NCBI RefSeq assembly: GCF_003244875.1
Contig: NZ_LXXZ01000087.1
Location: 97,577 to 161,576 of the forward strand
Reading direction: 5' to 3'
Source: Stenotrophomonas sepilia
Lineage (GTDB): Bacteria; Pseudomonadota; Gammaproteobacteria; Xanthomonadales; Xanthomonadaceae
Length of the DNA: 64,000 nucleotides
Each line of letters opens with the position of its first letter. The stretch's first letter is position 1. The position numbers were made by a program, and so were the translations under genes. Below are positions 23,085 to 32,179 of the stretch, in pieces. The notes under the pieces are model-generated. The model was not told where the DNA came from and did no database searches. It worked only from the letters and a program-made list of their open reading frames with translations.

Positions 23085-24215
23085 GTGCCCGTGACCCTGC
23101 CTGCTTCCCGTCGACGCTTCCTGCAACTGGCCGGTGCCGGCCTCGCCGTCGCTGGCAGCGGGCTGCCGCAGCTTGGCCATACCCAACCCGCGACGGCCGC
23201 CGCTCCTGCCCCCACCGAAGGCGTGGTACTGCTGAACTTCAACGAGTGCCCCTACGGCCCCTCGCCGGCGGCCCAGCAGGCCGCGCGCGACAGTATCGCC
23301 AGCTGCGGCCGCTACCGCTTCGCCCTGGCTGCACAGGTGCGCGATGCCTTCATCAAGCAGGCACGCATTCCGGCCGACCACGTGCGCCTCTATCCCGGCT
23401 CAAGCGAGCCGTTGAACCGCGCCGCCATGGTGTGGACCGGCCCGCAGGCAGGACTGGTAGTCGCCGATCCGACCTTCGAGACGCTGGGCGAGGTCGCCGC
23501 CGCACACGGTGCGCACGTGCAGAAAGTGCCGCTGCGCGACGACGGCGCGCATGACCTGCGTGCAATGGTCGCCGCCGCGCACGCACGCCCGACCGGGCTG
23601 CTGTACGTGTGCAATCCGAACAACCCGACCGGTTCGATCAGCCCACCGGATGAGCTCGCCTGGCTGCTGGCCCACAAGCCCGCATCGACCCGCGTGCTGG
23701 TCGACGAGGCCTACCTGCAGTACAGCGAGCAGCCGAGCCTGATCACCCGGGTGACGCAGCGCGATGACCTGATCGTGCTGCGCACGTTCTCCAAGCTGTA
23801 CGGCATGGCCGGCCTGCGCCTGGGCGTGGCGGCCGCACACCCCAACCGCCTGCGCGAACTGGCCAGCCTGGGCGACAACCCGCTGCCCGTGCCAGCACTG
23901 GCCGCGGCACTGGCCAGCCTGCAGGATCCCCAGTTGATCGCGCAGCGGCGCCTGCAGAATGCCCAGGTGCGGCAGGCCACCATCACGTGGCTGGGCAAGC
24001 GTGGTTTCAGCTGCGTGCCGTCGGAAGCGAACTGCTTCGTGGTGGATGTGCAGCGCGACGGTGCCGCCTTTGCCAAGGCGATGGCAGACAACGGCGTGAT
24101 CATTGGCCGCAGCTGGCCGATCTGGCCACAGCGCGTGCGCGTGACCGTCGGCACCGAAGACGAGATGGCCGCATTCCGCCGTGCGTTCGCCAAGGTGGCC
24201 GGCGTACCGGCCTGA
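23085..24215 (+). CDS. Tat-exported PLP-dependent aminotransferase (histidinol-phosphate aminotransferase-like)
   Basis: A 376-residue class I/II aminotransferase. GTG at 23085 is chosen (GTG at 23091 is also possible; neither has a strong ribosome-binding site). The N-terminus PASRRRFLQLAGAGLAVAG is a twin-arginine signal: SRRRFLQ fits the S/T-R-R-x-F-L-K pattern, with a hydrophobic stretch and an alanine-rich cleavage region. The catalytic part has CNPNNPTGS, DEAYLQY and the PLP-binding Lys in RTFSKLYGMAGLRLG. HisC-like enzymes are cytoplasmic in the histidine pathway, so a folded, cofactor-loaded periplasmic enzyme is implied; substrate unknown. It runs antisense to its smc-zipA-ligA neighbours. 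Confidence 0.85.
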   Translation: MPVTLPASRRRFLQLAGAGLAVAGSGLPQLGHTQPATAAAPAPTEGVVLLNFNECPYGPSPAAQQAARDSIASCGRYRFALAAQVRDAFIKQARIPADHVRLYPGSSEPLNRAAMVWTGPQAGLVVADPTFETLGEVAAAHGAHVQKVPLRDDGAHDLRAMVAAAHARPTGLLYVCNPNNPTGSISPPDELAWLLAHKPASTRVLVDEAYLQYSEQPSLITRVTQRDDLIVLRTFSKLYGMAGLRLGVAAAHPNRLRELASLGDNPLPVPALAAALASLQDPQLIAQRRLQNAQVRQATITWLGKRGFSCVPSEANCFVVDVQRDGAAFAKAMADNGVIIGRSWPIWPQRVRVTVGTEDEMAAFRRAFAKVAGVPA

Positions 24216-24229
24216 CCCTGTTGGCGGGG

Positions 24230-24300
24230 GCGAACCTTGGTTCGCTCCATCCACGCATGGCGTGGATCTACCGGCGTGGGTGCCGACCGTTGGCCGGCAC
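24230..24300. repeat. Three GTAG/SMAG-type palindromes in a row
   Basis: GCGAACCTTGGTTCGC (24230-24245), ATCCACGCATGGCGTGGAT (24249-24267) and GTGCCGACCGTTGGCCGGCAC (24280-24300) fill the 93 bp between the convergent aminotransferase and zipA genes. The three stems differ in sequence, as expected for different SMAG subfamilies. They could end or stabilise both transcripts. Confidence 0.75.
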
Positions 24301-24308
24301 AACAGGCT

Positions 24309-25049
24309 TTACCAGCGCGGGGTCTTGGTCAGCGGCGGTGCCTGGTGCTGGCGGTCGTAGGCACGCAGCTCGTCGCGAATGTGCGCGATGCGCTGGCGGC
24401 CCAAGGCATTGCGGCTGTCATCCAGCACCACGCCATCGAGCAGCTCGGCCATGCGCTGCACGGTCGGCAGCATCTTCTCCCAGGCATCAAGCGCGGTCAG
24501 CGGCGCCGGCAGGGTCAGGAAGAAGGCGATGGCCGGGGTTTCCATGGCACGGATGTTGGCCATGTCGAAGCTGCCCGGCTTCATGATGCTGGCCATCGAG
24601 AAGATCGGGCCGCGCTCGGGGTGGCCTTCCACCAGGCGGTGGAACACGTTCATGTGGCCGAATACCAGGCCGGTCTTCTCGGCCGCCACCACGATGTCTT
24701 CGCCGCGCAGCTGCTCGCCGGCACGGGCGGCCACGAACAGCGAGACGATCTTGTCGAAATCCTGGGTAGTGCGCTTGCCGAGGTCGTTGGCCGCGCCCGG
24801 GTCAGTGTCGGCCAGGCCAAGTTCGGCCTGCTCGCCTTCCCCGCGCATGCCCGGTTCGACGCGGCCCTCAGCCACCACGACGCCGTCCTCGCCCAGGACC
24901 GGTTCGCGGCGCTCGCCACTGGCCGGTTCCGTGTTCTCCACGCGACGGCCCTGGGGCTTCTTCTTCGGACGGCCAAACAGGAAGATCGCGGCGATCAACA
25001 GCAGGCCGGCGGCCAGGATGCCGATGCGCAACAGTGCCGTGTCGGACAT
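24309..25049 (-). CDS. zipA: Cell division protein ZipA
   Basis: A 246-residue protein: an N-terminal membrane segment (residues 8-25, LRIGILAAGLLLIAAIFLF), a short basic/acidic linker (KKKPQGRR, then EPVLGEDG), and a C-terminal ZipA domain from about 110 (FVAARAGEQLRGEDIVVAAE, FGHMNVFHRL, GSFDMANIRAMETPAIAFF). The domain binds the FtsZ tail and tethers the Z ring to the membrane. The linker is shorter than in E. coli. ZipA starts 46 bp after the smc stop on the same strand, the order conserved in gammaproteobacteria, so co-transcription is likely. Confidence 0.95.
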   Translation of the reverse strand: MSDTALLRIGILAAGLLLIAAIFLFGRPKKKPQGRRVENTEPASGERREPVLGEDGVVVAEGRVEPGMRGEGEQAELGLADTDPGAANDLGKRTTQDFDKIVSLFVAARAGEQLRGEDIVVAAEKTGLVFGHMNVFHRLVEGHPERGPIFSMASIMKPGSFDMANIRAMETPAIAFFLTLPAPLTALDAWEKMLPTVQRMAELLDGVVLDDSRNALGRQRIAHIRDELRAYDRQHQAPPLTKTPRW

Positions 25050-25095
25050 TCGATAGGTTCTCCGGCTAATTCATTCAGGTAACTAGGATGGCACG

Positions 25096-28000
25096 TCAGG
25101 CCGCGCCCGCCAATCGCGCCGCTTCTTCCAGGTCCACGCTGACCAGGCGGCTGACGCCCGGCTCACGCATGGTCACGCCCGACAGCTGGTGCGCGGCCTC
25201 CATCGTCGCCTTGTTATGGCTGACGAACAGGAACTGCACCTTCTCGCTCATTTCCTTGACCATGTTGGCCAGGCGGCCGACGTTGGCTTCGTCCAGCGGC
25301 GCGTCCACCTCGTCCAGCAGGCAGAACGGGGCGGGATTCAACTGGAAGATGGCGAACACCAGCGCCACTGCGGTCATCGCCTTCTCGCCGCCGGACAGCA
25401 GCGAGATGCTGGACACGCGCTTGCCCGGCGGGCGCGCCATGATGGTCACACCCGTGTCGAGCAGGTCTTCTCCGGTCAGTTCCAGGTAGGCGTGGCCACC
25501 ACCGAACAGGCGCGGATACAGCGCCTGGACGCCGGCATTGACGCGGTCGAAGGTGTCCTTGAAGCGCCCGCGGGTCTCGCGATCAATCTTGCGGATGGCA
25601 TCCTCAAGTGTTTCCAGCGCCGTGGTCAGGTCGGCGTGCTGCGAATCCAGGTAGTCCGAACGCTGCGAAGCCTCGCCGTACTCGTGGATGGCGGCCAGGT
25701 TGACCGGCTCCAGCCGGCGCATGCGTGCGTCGATCTGGTGCACGGCCTGCTCCCAGTCGCCCAGGCGGGCGTCCTCGGGTAGTGCATTGAGCACGTCCTG
25801 CAGCACGAAGCCGGCCTTTTCCACCGCCGCCTGCAGGGTGTCGGCGCTGAGCGCCAAGGCCTGCTGGTCGAGCTTGCGCTGCGAAATGCGCTCGCGCTGG
25901 GCCAACGCCTGTTCGTCGCGCTGGTGGCGGGTCTGCTCGTAGTTGCGCAGCTCGGCGTCGATGCCGTCCAGCAGCGTCCGCGCCTCGGTCAGCACGCGGT
26001 CGGCGCGCACGCGCTCTTCCAGCGCGTTCTGGTGTTCGGCCTGCAGCGCTTCGACCGGCGAATCCCCTTCGTCCAGCTGCGAGTGCAGCTCGCCCAGTCG
26101 CGCATCCAACTGCCCACGCTGGGTGCCCATGCGCTCCAGCGCCTGGCTCAACGAGGCCAGCTGCGCGCGCTGTGATTCCAGGGTGAGTGCCAGCGCATGC
26201 GAGCGCTCGCGCACCGCACGGGCGGCATCGCGGGCCAGGTCGCGGGCCTCGGTCAGCTGGCGGCGCTCGCCCTCCAGCCGCTGCCGGGTCGACTCCAGGT
26301 CACCCATGCTGCTGACCGCGTTCTCCAACCGCGAGCGCGCTTCGCGCGCCTGCTCGTTGTTGGCTTCAATCGTTTCCTGCAGCTGCTTCAGCTCGCCTTC
26401 GATGCGGTCGATGCGCGTGCGTGCAGCCTCCACCTTGCCCTGCTGGCCCTGCAACTGGCCGGCCAGTTCGGACACCGCGCGATGGGCCTGGTACAGCGCG
26501 CGCTGCGCGTCCTCGCGCTGCTGTTCGGCCGCCTGCAGCTGCTCGCGGAAACCGGCCAGCTGGTCTTCCAGTTCGGCCTCGCGGTCCTGCAGCTGTTCGA
26601 TCTGCTCGCGCAGTTCCTGGATCTCACGTTCGCGCAGCAGCGCGCCCTGCTCGGCGGCACCGGAGCGCGACACGCGCAGCCAGCCCCGGCCCAGGCGCTC
26701 GCCGCTCTGGGTGATGATCGAATCGCCTTCGGGCAGGCTGGCCTGCAGCGCCTTGGCTTCGGCCAGATCCCTGGCACCGTGCAGGTGCGCCAGCAGGCGC
26801 CGGATCGCTGCCGGGCCACGCACGCGTGCAGCCAGCGAGGTCGGCGCGACCTTCAGGTCCGCGCCATCGTTGGCGACCAGTGCAATGTGGCCCTCGCCCA
26901 GTTCGCCCAGCGCGTCGACCAGGCTGGCCGGGTCATCGACCAGCACGCCTTCGATCAACTGGCCAAGCGCGCTTTCCACCGCGTTTTCCCAACCGGCATC
27001 GACATCCAGGCGTTCGCCGACACGCGCCGCCGAATCCAGCCCGCGCGCCTTCAGCCAGGCGACTGCCGCGCCCTGCTCCTGGCCCAGCGCGGCCTGCTGC
27101 AGGGTTTCCAGCGAGGCCAGGCGACCGCGCAGGCCGTTGGCCTGCTTGCGCAGTTCGGCCAGTTCGTTCTGGCCATTGCGCTGCTGTTCCTGCACCGCCG
27201 CCACGCCCTGCTTGCGCAGCTCGACGTCTTCGCTCAGTTCATCCAGCGCGGCCTTCTGCGTGTCGTGCTGCAGGTGCAGCTGCTCGAAGGCTTCTTCCAG
27301 CGCGTCCACGTCCAGCCCGGCACGCTCGGCGGCCAGGGCTTCACGACGCCGGTCGGCATCGAGGATCTGCTTGTCCAGGTAGTCCACGCGCGTGCGCTCG
27401 ACATCGCCGGCGCGCGAGGCCTCCGAACTCTGCGAGGTGTGCTGTTCCCAGCGCTGCTGCCAGCTGGCCAGCCGTTCTTCAGCCTCGCGCAGGCTTTCCT
27501 GCTTGATCTCGTTCTCTTCCTGCAGTGCTTCCAGCTGCGGGGCGGCGGCCTCCACCGCCTCGCGCAGCACGCTCAGCCTGGCCTCGTCGCCGCTGATGTG
27601 CTGGCCCAGTTCGGCCAGCGCCTGCTGCGTTTCATCGCGCGCCTTGTGCAGGCGCTGCGACAGCTCGCGCTGGTGCTGGATCTGCTGCTCCAGGCGCGCC
27701 AGCGTACTGCCGACCTGGTAGACCGCCGCCTGCGCGGTGTTGAGCGCGTCGGCAGCCTCTTCGCGCCGCGCACGCGAGGTTTCGATGCGGGCTTCGGCAT
27801 CACGCTGGTCGGCAATCAGCTGCTGCAGCTTTGTCTCTTCCTGCGACAGGCCTTCGCGCAGCTTCGACAGGCGCCCGTCGAGGCCGCGGAATTCCAGCGC
27901 CTTCCACTCGGCGTCCTTGACCCGGCGCTCTTCCTGCAGGGCCTGGTACTGCTCGGCCTGCTTGGCCTGGCGCTTGAGGTGCTCCAGCTGCTTGCTGATC

Positions 28001-28599
28001 TCGTCGCGCAGGTCGCCCAGCCGGTCCAGGTTCTCGCGGGTGTGGCGGATGCGGGTCTCGGTCTCCTTGCGGCGCTCCTTGTACTTGGAGATGCCGGCCG
28101 CCTCTTCCAGGTACACGCGCAGGTCTTCCGGGCGCGCCTCGATGATCTGGCTGATCATGCCCTGCTCGATGATCGAGTAGCTGCGCGGGCCCAGGCCGGT
28201 GCCGAGGAACAGGTCGGTGATGTCGCGGCGGCGGCACTTGGTGCCGTTGAGGTAGTAGTTGCTGGTACCGTCGCGGCTGACCGTGCGCTTGACCGAGATT
28301 TCGTTGAACGCGGCGTACTCGCCGGAGATCGTGTGGTCGGAGTTGTCGAAGATCAGCTCGACCGTGGCCTGCGACACCGGCTTGCGGGCGTTGGAACCGG
28401 AGAAGATCACGTCGGTCAGCGAGTCGCCGCGCAGGCGGCTGGCCGAGCTCTCGCCCATGACCCAGCGCACGGCGTCGATGATGTTCGACTTGCCGCAGCC
28501 ATTGGGGCCCACCACGCCGGTCATGTTGGTCGGCAGGTGCAGGGTGGTCGGATCGACGAACGACTTGAAGCCGGACAGCTTGATCGTGGAAAGACGCAT
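25096..28599 (-). CDS. smc: Chromosome segregation protein SMC
   Basis: An 1167-residue SMC ATPase that, with ScpA/ScpB, organises and helps segregate the chromosome. Walker A is GPNGCGKSNI near residues 32-41; two very long heptad-rich coiled coils (rich in QLQ, ERL, EAE) flank a hinge around 500-640 (QGAAVAWLKARGLDSAARVG and VRGPAAIRRLL); the C-terminal ATP cassette carries the signature LSGGEKAMTAVALVFAI followed by the Walker B LLDEVDAPLDEANV. ScpA and ScpB are not in the window. It is the first gene of the smc-zipA unit. Confidence 0.97.
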   Translation of the reverse strand: MRLSTIKLSGFKSFVDPTTLHLPTNMTGVVGPNGCGKSNIIDAVRWVMGESSASRLRGDSLTDVIFSGSNARKPVSQATVELIFDNSDHTISGEYAAFNEISVKRTVSRDGTSNYYLNGTKCRRRDITDLFLGTGLGPRSYSIIEQGMISQIIEARPEDLRVYLEEAAGISKYKERRKETETRIRHTRENLDRLGDLRDEISKQLEHLKRQAKQAEQYQALQEERRVKDAEWKALEFRGLDGRLSKLREGLSQEETKLQQLIADQRDAEARIETSRARREEAADALNTAQAAVYQVGSTLARLEQQIQHQRELSQRLHKARDETQQALAELGQHISGDEARLSVLREAVEAAAPQLEALQEENEIKQESLREAEERLASWQQRWEQHTSQSSEASRAGDVERTRVDYLDKQILDADRRREALAAERAGLDVDALEEAFEQLHLQHDTQKAALDELSEDVELRKQGVAAVQEQQRNGQNELAELRKQANGLRGRLASLETLQQAALGQEQGAAVAWLKARGLDSAARVGERLDVDAGWENAVESALGQLIEGVLVDDPASLVDALGELGEGHIALVANDGADLKVAPTSLAARVRGPAAIRRLLAHLHGARDLAEAKALQASLPEGDSIITQSGERLGRGWLRVSRSGAAEQGALLREREIQELREQIEQLQDREAELEDQLAGFREQLQAAEQQREDAQRALYQAHRAVSELAGQLQGQQGKVEAARTRIDRIEGELKQLQETIEANNEQAREARSRLENAVSSMGDLESTRQRLEGERRQLTEARDLARDAARAVRERSHALALTLESQRAQLASLSQALERMGTQRGQLDARLGELHSQLDEGDSPVEALQAEHQNALEERVRADRVLTEARTLLDGIDAELRNYEQTRHQRDEQALAQRERISQRKLDQQALALSADTLQAAVEKAGFVLQDVLNALPEDARLGDWEQAVHQIDARMRRLEPVNLAAIHEYGEASQRSDYLDSQHADLTTALETLEDAIRKIDRETRGRFKDTFDRVNAGVQALYPRLFGGGHAYLELTGEDLLDTGVTIMARPPGKRVSSISLLSGGEKAMTAVALVFAIFQLNPAPFCLLDEVDAPLDEANVGRLANMVKEMSEKVQFLFVSHNKATMEAAHQLSGVTMREPGVSRLVSVDLEEAARLAGAA

Positions 28600-28792
28600 A
28601 GGGGTTCCGGACTGGGGCCGGCAAGCGGCCTGCGTTTACCCTCCAAGTCATTGATCCTGTTGGGATCGATGCCCGTGGAACGGGTGTGACGCCCTGAGTA
28701 TACCGATGTGGCCGTGTTCTACGAATGGGCGTGGAACATTGCCCGGCCCTGCCCCGCCGGCCGCACGTGGCCCGAGCTGGCGAAACGGAACC

Positions 28793-28827
28793 ATAAAACA
28801 AAACGGGCACCCTTGCGGGCGCCCGTT
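28793..28827 (-). terminator. Intrinsic terminator of the rpsF-rpsR-rplI operon
   Basis: On the minus strand an 11-bp stem (AACGGGC, one mismatch, then GGG/CCC) with a 4-nt TTGC-type loop at 28802-28827 is followed directly by TTTTGTTTTAT. It lies 31 bp past the rplI stop. Stem plus U-rich tail make this the clearest intrinsic terminator in the window for the minus strand. Confidence 0.85.
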
Positions 28828-28858
28828 CTGCGGTGATGCCAGGCCTTGCGGCGGGGGA

Positions 28859-29308
28859 TCAGGCTTCGGCGACGACGACGACCTTGACGGTGGTCTCGAC
28901 GTCGGCGTGCAGGTGGATCAGCACGTCGTATTCGCCGATGTTGCGGAAGGCGCCTTCACCCAGGATGACTTCGCTCTTCTCCAGCGGCAGGCCGGCGGCA
29001 GTGAAGGCTTCGGCGATGTCGCGCGGGCCGACCGAGCCGTACAGCTTGCCCTCGGTCGAAGCGTTGGCGGCGATGGTCACGCTCGCGCCTTCCAGCTTGG
29101 CCTTGCGGCCTTCAGCTTCTGCGTGGATGGCCTGGGCCTTGGCTTCGTACTCGGCGCGCTTGGCTTCGAACTCTGCCTTGTTGCTCTCGGTGGCCGGCAC
29201 GGCCTTGCCCTGCGGCACGAGGAAGTTACGGCCGTAACCCGGCTTCACGTCGACCAGGTCGCCCAGGTTGCCGAGGTTGGTGACTTTCTGCAGGAGGATC
29301 AGCTGCAT
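28859..29308 (-). CDS. rplI: 50S ribosomal protein L9
   Basis: A 149-residue L9, starting [20 protein letters not shown] with the characteristic [16 protein letters not shown], a long central helix ([20 protein letters not shown]) and a C-terminal domain that includes GPRDIAEAF. It binds 23S rRNA domain V at the large-subunit surface. Last gene of the rpsF-rpsR-rplI operon, 104 bp after rpsR; the gap holds nothing I recognise. Confidence 0.98.
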   Translation of the reverse strand: MQLILLQKVTNLGNLGDLVDVKPGYGRNFLVPQGKAVPATESNKAEFEAKRAEYEAKAQAIHAEAEGRKAKLEGASVTIAANASTEGKLYGSVGPRDIAEAFTAAGLPLEKSEVILGEGAFRNIGEYDVLIHLHADVETTVKVVVVAEA

Positions 29309-29412
29309 GGTATTGCTCCAGATGAGTTATTCGTTAGCGAGGCGATGCCCCGCAACAAAGGCTGTCCGAATAGCTGGCACAGCGGGGGCGGCACCGGGCC
29401 GCCCCGCCGGCA

Positions 29413-29643
29413 TCAGACGTCGTGGTTGTCGGTGTACGGGATCAGGGCCAGGAAGCGAGCGCGCTTGACGGCGGTCGCCAGCTGGCGCTGGTACTTCGAC
29501 TTGGTACCGGTCACGCGGCTCGGCACGATCTTGCCGTTCTCGGTCAGGTACTGGCGCAGGGTGTTGAGATCCTTGTAGTCGATCTCCTTCACACCTTCAG
29601 CAGTGAACTTGCAGAACTTGCGGCGACGGAAGAACTTGGACAT
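29413..29643 (-). CDS. rpsR: 30S ribosomal protein S18
   Basis: A 76-residue S18: [20 protein letters not shown], with [21 protein letters not shown] and [19 protein letters not shown], the conserved core. It binds 16S rRNA as a heterodimer with S6. One Cys (KFCKF) is present and no zinc ribbon is complete. The start lies 11 bp after the rpsF stop. Confidence 0.98.
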   Translation of the reverse strand: MSKFFRRRKFCKFTAEGVKEIDYKDLNTLRQYLTENGKIVPSRVTGTKSKYQRQLATAVKRARFLALIPYTDNHDV

Positions 29644-29654
29644 GGGAAGGCTCC

Positions 29655-30092
29655 TTAGGCGGCGGAAGCGGCGTCGTCGCCGGCTTCGTTGTCAGCGGTG
29701 TTGTTGGACTCGCCTTCTTCGTCGTCACGACGACGGCGCTCACCGCGCTCCGGCTTGTCACCCTTCTCGTCCTTGCTCTTCATGATCAGCGACTGCTCGG
29801 TGTCAGCCTCGTCACGCTTGATGACCAGGTTGCGCAGCACGGCGTCGTTGAAGCGGAAGCTCTCGGTCAGTTCGTTCAGAACGGCCTGGTCGGCTTCGAT
29901 GTTCATCAGCACGTAGTGGGCCTTCACCAGGTTCTGGATCGGGTACGCCAGCTGGCGGCGGCCCCAGTCTTCCAGACGGTGGATGGTGCCGTTGCCGTTC
30001 TCGACCAGCGACTTGTAGCGCTCGATCATGGCCGGGACCTGCTCGCTCTGGTCCGGGTGGACCATGAACACGATTTCGTAATGACGACTCAT
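29655..30092 (-). CDS. rpsF: 30S ribosomal protein S6
   Basis: A 145-residue S6 starting [20 protein letters not shown], with [19 protein letters not shown] and [12 protein letters not shown]. The C-terminal ~45 residues are a charged tail ([19 protein letters not shown], then an acidic, Asn/Ala-rich end); such tails are substrates of RimK-type glutamate ligases in other gammaproteobacteria. AAAGG lies 9-10 nt before the ATG at 30092. First gene of the operon, driven by the promoter at 30194-30222. Confidence 0.97.
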   Translation of the reverse strand: MSRHYEIVFMVHPDQSEQVPAMIERYKSLVENGNGTIHRLEDWGRRQLAYPIQNLVKAHYVLMNIEADQAVLNELTESFRFNDAVLRNLVIKRDEADTEQSLIMKSKDEKGDKPERGERRRRDDEEGESNNTADNEAGDDAASAA

Positions 30093-30131
30093 GTTTTTTC
30101 TACCTTTCGGATGTGGCCTCGCGGCCGGACA

Positions 30132-30160
30132 GCCCCCCGCCGTTGAGACCGCGGTGGGGC
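30132..30160 (-). other. Leader hairpin upstream of rpsF
   Basis: In the ~95-nt leader the minus strand has GCCCC, a bulged A, CCGC, a loop, then GGCGGGGGGC, giving a 9-bp stem with one bulge. Its place in the rpsF leader suggests a binding site for the S6-S18 dimer, which is known to autoregulate this operon in other bacteria; I did not establish a match to that RNA motif. Confidence 0.4.
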
Positions 30161-30193
30161 AAGGATTCCCGCCAGGAAGGCAGGAAGCCGCGC

Positions 30194-30222
30194 ATTATGG
30201 CGCAGATGAGGGTGCCGGGCAA
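30194..30222 (-). promoter_or_regulatory. Sigma70-type promoter of rpsF-rpsR-rplI
   Basis: On the minus strand TTGCCC (30217-30222) and CATAAT (30194-30199) are separated by exactly 17 bp: 4 of 6 and 5 of 6 matches to consensus. The start of transcription would be near 30187, giving a ~95-nt leader to the rpsF ATG. Confidence 0.65.
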
Positions 30223-30287
30223 CCGGCCCGCGGCGGCTGAACCTGCCCCCAGCGCCCGGCCATGCCCGGCGGGCGCCAGAACCGGCC

Positions 30288-30626
30288 TCAGGCCTTGTCG
30301 GCGTCGGTGGTGAAGCTCTCGCCGCAGCCACACTCGGCGGTGGCGTTCGGGTTGCTGAACGTGAACGTCTCGCTCAGGCCTTGCTTGCCAAAGTCGATCA
30401 CGGTGCCGTCCACCAGCGCCAGGCTCTTGGCGTCGACGTAGATCTTCACGCCGTCCTGCTCGAACACGGTATCGCCCTCGCGCTCGTCGCGGGCCAGGTC
30501 GGTCACGTGGCCCCAACCGGAGCAGCCGGTCCTGGTCACGCCGAAACGCAGGCCCAGCGCGCCGGGGGTCTGGGCGACAAAGCGCTGCACGCGCTCGAAG
30601 GCAATGGGGGTCAGGCTGACGGCCAT
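30288..30626 (-). CDS. A-type Fe-S cluster carrier (IscA/HesB family)
   Basis: A 112-residue Fe-S assembly scaffold/carrier. ATG at 30626 (MAVSLTPIAFERVQRFVAQT). The three cluster-binding cysteines are the family ones: Cys in TRTGCSGWGHVTD and the pair in ECGCGESF, with IYVDAKSLALVDGTVIDF and FTFSNPNATAECG between. The WGH after GCSG differs from the MAYxL or FQYGF seen in IscA and ErpA, so the subfamily (IscA, ErpA or SufA) is unclear. The gene stands alone between rpsF and asnS. It delivers clusters to apoproteins. Confidence 0.9.
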   Translation of the reverse strand: MAVSLTPIAFERVQRFVAQTPGALGLRFGVTRTGCSGWGHVTDLARDEREGDTVFEQDGVKIYVDAKSLALVDGTVIDFGKQGLSETFTFSNPNATAECGCGESFTTDADKA

Positions 30627-30651
30627 GGGGCTACTCCAGAGGTACGGGAAC

Positions 30652-30657
30652 ATTATA
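30652..30657 (-). promoter_or_regulatory. -10 box for the Fe-S carrier gene
   Basis: On the minus strand 30652-30657 reads TATAAT, a perfect -10, placing transcription start near 30645, about 19 nt before the ATG. The -35 is poor (an A/T-rich CATTTT with a 17-bp spacer), so activation may be needed. Confidence 0.5.
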
Positions 30658-30754
30658 AGGAGCCGTTGCCGCGAAAAATGCCTCGCAAGCAGAACGCTGC
30701 AACCGGTAAACTCCCGTGTTCACAGATCGAGTCGATCAGCAGAGGATTCAAGTC

Positions 30755-32149
30755 ATGACGGTGGTCAGCGTTGAACATGCGCTTGCCGGGAAGATCCCGG
30801 AAGGCGGCGAAGTCACGGTACGCGGATGGGTGCGCACGGTGCGCGGTTCAGCGAATCTGGCCTTCGTGAATGTGAGCGACGGCTCCTGCTTCGCCCCGAT
30901 CCAGGTCGTGGCCAACGACACCCTGGCCAACTTCGACGAGATCAAGCGCCTGACCAGCGGCTGCTCGGTCATCGGCACCGGCACCCTGGTGAAGTCGCAG
31001 GGCAAGGGCCAGTCGTTCGAGATCCAGGCCAGCGCCCTGGAAGTGGTCGGCTGGGTCGAAGATCCGCTCACCTACCCGATCCAGCCCAAGCCGATGTCGC
31101 CGGAGTTCCTGCGCGAAGTGGCGCACCTGCGCCCACGCACCAACCTGTTCGGCGCAGTCACCCGCATCCGCAACTGCCTGGCCCAGGCCGTGCACCGCTT
31201 CTTCCACGAGAACGGCTTCAACTGGATCAGCACCCCGATCATCACCACCTCCGACGCCGAAGGCGCCGGCCAGATGTTCCGCGTGTCCACCCTGGACATG
31301 GTGAACCTGCCGCGTGACGAGAAGGGCGCGATCGACTTCAGCCGCGACTTCTTCGGCAAGGAAACGTTCCTGACCGTGTCCGGCCAGCTGAACGTCGAGG
31401 CCTACTGCCTGGCGCTGAGCAAGGTCTACACCTTCGGCCCGACCTTCCGCGCCGAGAACAGCCACACCACCCGCCATCTGGCGGAGTTCTGGATGATCGA
31501 GCCGGAAATCGCCTTCGCCGACCTGGCCGAAGACGCACGCCTGGCCGAAGAGTTCCTGAAGTACCTGTTCCGCGCCGTGCTGAACGAGCGCAGCGACGAC
31601 CTGGCCTTCATCGCCGAGCGCGTGGACAAGAACGCGATCACCAAGCTGGAAGATTTCATCAACGCACCGTTCGAGCGCATCGACTACACCGATGCGGTCA
31701 GCCTGCTGCAGAAGTCCGGCAGGAAGTTCGACTTCCCGGTGGAATGGGGCCTGGACCTGCAGACCGAGCACGAGCGCTGGCTGACCGAGGAGCATGTCGG
31801 CCGTCCGGTGGTGGTGACCAACTATCCGGAGCACATCAAGGCCTTCTACATGCGCCTGAACGACGACGGTAAGACCGTTGCCGCGATGGACGTGCTGGCC
31901 CCAGGCATCGGTGAGATCATCGGTGGCAGCCAGCGTGAGGAGCGCCTGGACGTGCTGGACGCGCGCATGGCCCAGTTCGGCCTGGATCGCGAGCACTACA
32001 GCTGGTACCGCGACTTCCGCCGCTATGGCTCGGTGCCGCACGCCGGCTTCGGCCTGGGCTTCGAACGCCTGGTGGTGTACGTCTGCGGGCTGTCCAACAT
32101 CCGCGACGCGATCCCCTACCCGCGCGCCCCGGGCAGCGCGGACTTCTAA
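30755..32149 (+). CDS. asnS: Asparaginyl-tRNA synthetase
   Basis: A 464-residue class II synthetase that charges tRNA-Asn. ATG at 30755 ([20 protein letters not shown]) with AGAGGA 8 nt upstream. The N-terminal OB anticodon-binding domain ([20 protein letters not shown]) is followed by the catalytic domain with motif 2 ([21 protein letters not shown]) and motif 3 ([15 protein letters not shown]). ERLVVY and the lack of the AspRS GAD insertion support AsnRS. It is transcribed divergently from the Fe-S carrier gene, from a possible TAAACT -10 near 30705. Confidence 0.97.
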   Translation: MTVVSVEHALAGKIPEGGEVTVRGWVRTVRGSANLAFVNVSDGSCFAPIQVVANDTLANFDEIKRLTSGCSVIGTGTLVKSQGKGQSFEIQASALEVVGWVEDPLTYPIQPKPMSPEFLREVAHLRPRTNLFGAVTRIRNCLAQAVHRFFHENGFNWISTPIITTSDAEGAGQMFRVSTLDMVNLPRDEKGAIDFSRDFFGKETFLTVSGQLNVEAYCLALSKVYTFGPTFRAENSHTTRHLAEFWMIEPEIAFADLAEDARLAEEFLKYLFRAVLNERSDDLAFIAERVDKNAITKLEDFINAPFERIDYTDAVSLLQKSGRKFDFPVEWGLDLQTEHERWLTEEHVGRPVVVTNYPEHIKAFYMRLNDDGKTVAAMDVLAPGIGEIIGGSQREERLDVLDARMAQFGLDREHYSWYRDFRRYGSVPHAGFGLGFERLVVYVCGLSNIRDAIPYPRAPGSADF

Positions 32150-32179
32150 GCCCCACACGACCACGGAGGTACGGCTCCC

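Noticed and set aside
24230..24300. CRISPR-like repeats
   Set aside because: Stems differ in sequence and spacing is irregular, with no unique spacers; they are SMAG/REP palindromes.
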